Source: Ptychodera flava | Lineage: Eukaryota; Hemichordata; Enteropneusta; Ptychoderidae | DNA: 64,000 bases | NCBI RefSeq assembly: GCF_041260155.1 | Contig: NC_091944.1 | Location: 29,078,332 to 29,142,331, forward strand | Direction: 5' to 3' | Part shown: one piece after another, positions 59,062 through 64,000 of the stretch | Position numbering within the stretch: position 1 is the stretch's first letter | How the letters are laid out: each line of letters opens with the position of its first letter | Position numbers and translations under genes: made by a program | The notes under the pieces: generated by a model | Seen by the model: only the letters and a program-made list of their open reading frames with translations | What the model was told of the DNA's origin: nothing | Database searches by the model: none

Positions 59062-60601
59062 AAACACAAATACTTTTTGGATTCAGTAATCCATTAGGAA
59101 AACGCAGATTTGCGACATCGAGAAAGATATAGATAACTGCTAAAAAGAGCGAATTTGTCCTTTGATAAGAAATTATAGTGCAATAGTTTTTAGTCCATCA
59201 TCAGATCGTGGAAAAGATATCGGAGTCTGCGAAGAATGGCTTAACGCGATCTGTAGCTATTTATTCTCGGATACCTTTCAAGGACAAATCCCTCGTATCA
59301 CGTTTACCGTACTCGCTTTCAATCACAAATACACTGTCGAGAAATTAATTACACCAAGTCAAGTTTAATAGGAGAAAGTCAACGATAGTGTTTATGGGAA
59401 ATCGAGAATCGGTTTCAGAATTATCATAAGACATGCGTCAGTCGTGTTGCTCTCAGTTTCGATCGGATAAAATACAAATTACGTGATTTAAACTGAAATT
59501 GTTGGATAATGAAAATAGAGCTAAACTCATGAAAATATTAGCTTCTGCGACAGTTTCAAAGGTTTTATAGATCGCTTGCCATCGTGACGGTTGCGAAGAG
59601 TGTGCACCCTCCCCCTGGAATCAGTAGAATATGAATAATCGAAATTTTCTGATTGGTTGATTAATCTAGCAATATGTATGCGTCTCGACGATAATATCAG
59701 CACATAGTTATCATCACATGAGACAAATATCATGGTAACTATCAGCCTTTATGTAGTCTGGTCATACATTTTTTATGAAGAGTCATTATTTCAAAATCTT
59801 CTAGGCAAGGCCGGGATTAACTGCTGACTTCGTCTTTATTCAGTCATGGAGGCAGTATTGGCCCAAGTCAATCTACCCGTTAACAGTTTGTTTTTTTTAA
59901 CTTCACCAGTCAATTACAGAGCAATAAAAACGTCATTTCCGGCTAATATTTCATAATTTCCGTTTCACACTATCGGTATCGATTCATCGCATCACAATTG
60001 ACAATTAGCAACGTAAATTGATAATTAGCACAGAACGTCAATTTCAATTACCCGGGCAGTCTTGATCGAATTGTAAGCGTGCGGCTCGTCGGTGATCCAA
60101 CACACTTTTATTAATGCTGCAGGCCACGTATAGCATTCTGCTTTTACTGAAATAATGCGGTGTTTTTTAAAAATTGACTCAGTCCAACTCTTGTGGTCGC
60201 ACAGCTTATTTCCATCCGAAGTATACCGTATGTGCGTTTCTGCGAAAGGTGAAAAGATGCGTTGATCATGGTTTCAACGGAGACCGAACGGTAAAGTCAA
60301 TCACTCGGTATGTGTGTGCTAAAACATAAGGAGAGTCGACACATCCACATCCACATACACATAGGCAGACAGATAGATATATAGATAACGGCGTAAATAT
60401 CGCATTGTGTATGCATTTAAAAACTGCGCCACACATAGACGTGTAAAATATATCTGAGAATGCCTTCATGTAAACCTTGACTGACATTCGCGTGTATGCC
60501 CAACACACTTTACGTTAATTTGAAAGAAAATAATAAAAGAACAATGATAAAAGTCATAAAATTTATATAATCTATGCAGCAAAGCTGAAAATACGTGAAT
60601 C

Positions 60602-60637
60602 AGGTAACCAAATGACTCGTAGTCGTTTTGGTTACCT
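60602..60637. repeat. Hairpin with AGGTAACCAAA arms
   Basis: AGGTAACCAAATGACT, three bases, then AGTC and TTTTGGTTACCT. There is one mismatch or bulge in a stem of about 16 bp. Confidence 0.65.
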
Positions 60638-60775
60638 CGCAAAATTAATTACTTGTTTTTTGTATTGTTTCGAATTCCCTTCCATTACAGAGATAGCTAG
60701 AAGACAAAGCGAATTTGAACAAAACCGGCGCAGGTCACCGCCGGGCAAACTATAATGACCTAGTCTTGTTTCTCA

Positions 60776-60804
60776 TATACCTGCATATTTGAAATGCAGG
60801 TATA
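60776..60804. repeat. Hairpin with TATACCTGCAT arms
   Basis: TATACCTGCAT, a short A/T loop, then ATGCAGGTATA. It lies 260 bp before the SLC6-like start codon. Confidence 0.65.
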
Positions 60805-61063
60805 TACAATGCATTAACATTAGTCAGTTTAACCTGGTCAAAGGATGGATGAAAACCAGGACCTTCAGCGTCTGCTCCACTCTCCATAGTTTGTCGTTGT
60901 TTGTGTAGGTTTCTGCCGCCGATATTGACCTAGCCATCGTTCCGAATTTTCTTTACAACACAGACGGTGAATAGTTAACTCTGGCGGTCGTATACTCTCT
61001 TCACCGGGTCAGTGAAAGCACAGATTTACACTTGTATGTTTGACGGGGCTCGGATATAGAAAC

Positions 61064-61093
61064 ATGGACTCTGAGACTACGCCTCTAAAAAAG
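61064..61093 (+). CDS. SLC6-like exon 1
   Basis: ATG at 61,064 with ten codons (MDSETTPLKK) and a strong donor, AAAAAG|GTAAGA, in phase 0. It is short, so it rests mainly on the donor and the phase match to the TM1 exon. An in-frame ATG (63,674) just before the next acceptor is an alternative start if exon 1 is wrong. Confidence 0.6.
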
Positions 61094-64000
61094 GTAAGAG
61101 CGCCTGTGCATCATTTAGAGTCAGCATGATTTTCTATCCTGTATAGGCTGCAAGGAGCGACTAAATACTACACCGCCAACTTTGTAATGTTTCGTGGAAT
61201 CCCTTCATTACAGCAATGTGTTGCTACATATTCTTTCGACAAGTGCACAGTCCACCAAAGCAAGAGATGTGCATGGGCATGCTATTAAAGTGGTACTATA
61301 GGAATAATGTTGATGACGTATAGGCTCCATACGTCAATATTTGGCTTTCATGTTACCTTATAGATAATGAAAGGCCTTCCTTTATTAGAGTATAGCCCGT
61401 TTCCAAGGTATCAGATCAAAACGTCTGAAGAAACTAAACCCAGATTTACAACAACGTTATACACACTGAAGCAGATAGGCTTCCTGACCCGGTGCACTTG
61501 TGTGAGCATGCGCGTCGGGCAGAACAACCGTTGCCTTTCTGCTCCACTGATGAAACGCCCCTACAATGATGTCCAATTTCCGTTATAGACTGGGAATAGA
61601 TTGAAATTTCTAATAGGCAGTACGGAACAAAAGTACAAAATAATCTGAAGTCATTTTACTGAGATCGTGAATGTGCTAATGCTTATACAGCTACGACTTA
61701 GCTCTGTGAGAGAAATAGTAGACACGACGTCATCTTTATCTACAGAGTGAGAGGCATGCTAGTTACAAAAAAACTAGCTGATATGTTCTAATTATTACTG
61801 TCTACATGATTATCCGGCACTTCCTTAGTAACTCTATTACTCTATTGAGTTAATAAATTAATAAAAGTCGAAGCAAAATAACATGAAAGGCAAACCAATT
61901 TTTTGGTCAACCAAGGGTGATAAAGAACGAGCGTTGAGGAAAAGCTGGACCTTTTAAATTGTCCTGAAAATGAAAATATAAATATTAGAGATAGCGAGGG
62001 ATTGGTTTGTAGGACATGTACTCAAGCTTTTTGCACGATGTCTCAGGTTGCTACAAGTACTAGGTGATCATCTGTCAGTCCATTATCCATCAGTCCACCG
62101 TGACAGCATCAGCCTTCGATCCCTCATAACACTTCGTGTACATTAGTTCACTGTAGCTTGAGACTATCATATTCATAACAGTGTGATGAAATTGGTACAA
62201 AGGTAAATACTGATGATTTCTCGTTAAAACTATTCACATCAGTAATAGCCAATGGCAGACTAGAAGAATACACACGAGAACAAGTTATCTGCTTTTTATT
62301 TCGACGGTAAAACATGGTATCACAATATCCTTTGAAAGATTGATACGATTGACCTTTGCCACATATTCACATGCGTCACTGCACAATTGCTGGTAGAATA
62401 TTAGCAGCATGTTTGATTGACTAGAATTGTATTGTTAAACATCATTATCAACTATTTTCATAACAACTGATTTTGTCACCTAATAACCAACCGAATGACC
62501 GGAGGTCATGGCTTTACTACGCCAGGCATTGATTATTTTCATAATTATGACGAATATCTCCATAGATTTGAAGATCAGGGCTAATGACATATTTGCTCTG
62601 TGCGTGAAAGCCTATACTCAGTAACCTTAGTTTATGAAGTCCGCGTTTGTTTTTTCCATTATCATGATTCGAAGGAAAAGTTTCGAGGTGTCAACTGTAG
62701 AGGTACATTCAGTGAAATTGGTGTACCAATCTACAAGCAACAACTGATGATCGGGGCACTCACAAAATTTGACGAAATGCGAGTAGATTACAAATTGCGC
62801 CCTCAATGACGAATATTTAGTTTATTTGAAAAAATGGCTAACGCGTCGTATTCAACACCGTTATGATTGAACACATGATCATAAAATTTTGATATATAAG
62901 GGTGTCATGAATCACTCAATATCTAAATGAGATATCTCTTGGGAGCTGTGAGAGTTACAAAATTTCATTCAACCGCAATATTTTAGTCGTTTTCCACATG
63001 GTGTCTGAATATTGAACGATATAATTTGAGAATAAGCGTCATGGATGGAACGTCCGAACATCTAAATTTAAGGTAGTAAAGTGACAGACTTAAACTTTTC
63101 CTCATACTTTCCTCTATGAAACTTTTAAGTATTCTCTCACCAAACCAACAATAAAAATCGGTGGCAACAGTGCAAAGTTTGGAACTAGAGAAACAAATTA
63201 CCCAACATTTTGCGATATTTGAAATTCAAAATGGCCGCCATTCCTGTGTTAACTCTATTGGAGAAAAATTAAATTTTGGATTTTAGAAAAACTAAGCTGG
63301 TGAAAGTTTTTCTTTCTTGAAGAGCTTTAAAATAAGCTCCCACAAGATCAGAAAAGAATGGTAGAAATTTGATTGTCCGAGTATCTGTCTCCAATACGCA
63401 TTCTACGTTAAGTGCATAAATGTTGCAATTTGGAGTATGTACTATTAGAGACTTTGTTTATTTCATCATGGAAGCGACGGTGAGATTAAAAGTTTTCATA
63501 ATATTACAGACAATGCTTTTAAATTTACCAAAAGCTGTCACGGATAAATCCATGTCGATACAAGGCGCATCGTAAAAGCGAACGTCATTCACGATATTTT
63601 GTCTGTAGTTTGTGATCTCTCGTTGTTCAAGAAAATGTAGACCGGCTATATGAGAATAACGGGTTTGTTTATGATGCATACACAGGACGATGAGAAAGCG
63701 AAAGGAAGTCAGTATTCTTCAGGACTCAGCATGGTACTGAGCTCCCTGGGTTGCGTGGTTGGTACGGGTAATATCTGGAGGTTTCCCAGGATTGTAGCCA
63801 ATAACAGCGGTGAAAACGGTACGTATACGCGTGTAGATAAAAAAATCAAGTAAGAGCATGTGTAATGTACTTTTTAATTGTTAATTTAAGTTATACTTAT
63901 CCCAGAATATTAATTTCGATTGATTAGTTATAGGCTAACATTCTGTAAGCTACTTGTATGCAAATAATGTGCTTGATGAATCGCATACAACAGCGAAATT
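61064..64000 (+). CDS. SLC6/NSS-family sodium-coupled transporter, 5' part only
   Basis: Two coding exons (61064-61093 and 63686-63818) give the first 54 residues; the rest lies beyond the window. By family knowledge, NSS proteins move amino acids or amine transmitters with sodium, using twelve membrane helices. The visible part is a short cytosolic start (MDSETTPLKK-DDEKAKGSQY) and TM1 (GLSMVLSSLGCVVGTGNIWRF, then PRIVANNSGEN). The GN-WRFP motif is the NSS signature, and the unwound TM1 Gly-Thr-Gly-Asn that contacts substrate and sodium is present. PRIVANNSGE differs from neurotransmitter transporters (PYLCYKNGGG). It looks like the microbial-style NSS branch that some invertebrates carry, so the substrate cannot be named. 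Confidence 0.8.
61094..63685 (+). other. SLC6-like intron 1
   Basis: It contains one nearly full family-A element (63,071-63,413); otherwise nothing recognisable. Confidence 0.6.
63071..63413 (-). mobile_element. Family-A miniature element, nearly full copy
   Basis: It starts AAGGTAGTAAAGTGACAGAC and ends CCAATACGCATTCTACGTTAA, the same two ends as the 42,977 copy. The interior carries AACAATAAAAATCGG, GTTTGGAACTAGAGAAACAA and CAAAATGGCCGCCATTC. Confidence 0.75.
63686..63818 (+). CDS. SLC6-like exon 2 (TM1)
   Basis: The acceptor GCATACACAG is followed by 44 codons plus one base, with donor AACG|GTACGT (phase 1). The next exon should start by completing a glycine, as in the ENG-G motif of the family. 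Confidence 0.85.
63819..64000 (+). other. SLC6-like intron 2, runs off the window
   Basis: AT-rich, no further exon seen before the end. Confidence 0.7.

Larger units (their letters stand above)
45484..61063. other. Intergenic region of 15.6 kb, no gene supported
   Basis: Open frames here are short or read through microsatellites. I recognise no protein or tRNA-like sequence. Promoters for the two divergent transporter genes should lie at its two edges. Listed contents are a Mutator-type miniature element, a hAT-like element, five microsatellite fields, a P1 element, two family-A copies and several hairpins. Between 53.5 and 55.9 kb and between 59.1 and 60.6 kb I see nothing. Confidence 0.55.

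Overview
This is a 64 kb piece of an AT-rich animal nuclear genome. It shows split genes with GT-AG introns, many short inverted-repeat transposons, LINE remnants and long microsatellites, and no bacterial-style gene layout. The gene content fits an invertebrate deuterostome: a Compass/dve/SATB-family homeobox gene, an RDM1 orthologue, an SLC32-like and an SLC6-like transporter. A hemichordate or echinoderm is my best guess; this is inference, since no marker here fixes the species.

Left part (about 3.3-21.3 kb, + strand): a large homeobox gene of the SATB / defective proventriculus (Dve) / Compass group. Reading frames and splice sites give, in order, an N-terminal basic and acidic linker, a ULD (ubiquitin-like oligomerisation) domain, a first CUTL domain, three homeodomains in one 2 kb exon, a second CUTL domain, and two further homeodomain exons. 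Each of those last two ends in its own stop codon and each has the same acceptor phase. The gene therefore looks like a duplicated CUTL-homeodomain cassette with alternative last exons. This is the most interesting system in the window.

Middle (25.1-35.5 kb, - strand): a complete six-exon gene for an RDM1-like protein (RRM plus RAD52 motif, 302 residues). Its introns carry a 139 bp foldback, TTAA-type miniature elements and a 4.4 kb foldback/Mutator-like DNA transposon with a 9 bp target duplication and an old LINE fragment inside it.

Right part: a three-exon gene on the - strand (38.45-45.48 kb) for a 456-residue amino acid transporter close to the vesicular GABA/glycine transporter VIAAT (SLC32). 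Then comes about 15 kb with no gene I can support, rich in microsatellites and miniature transposons. At the right edge (61.06 kb onward, + strand) are the first two coding exons of an SLC6/NSS sodium-coupled transporter that runs out of the window. The two transporters are divergently arranged, but 15.6 kb apart, and nothing shows that they work together.

Dispersed repeats run through all non-coding parts. There are at least seven copies of one roughly 340 bp miniature element with AAGGTAG termini, two TTAA-flanked (piggyBac-type) families, a hAT-like element, a Mutator-type element with a perfect 9 bp duplication, and several short, nearly perfect palindromes. No rRNA, tRNA, CRISPR array or retrovirus-like element was recognised.
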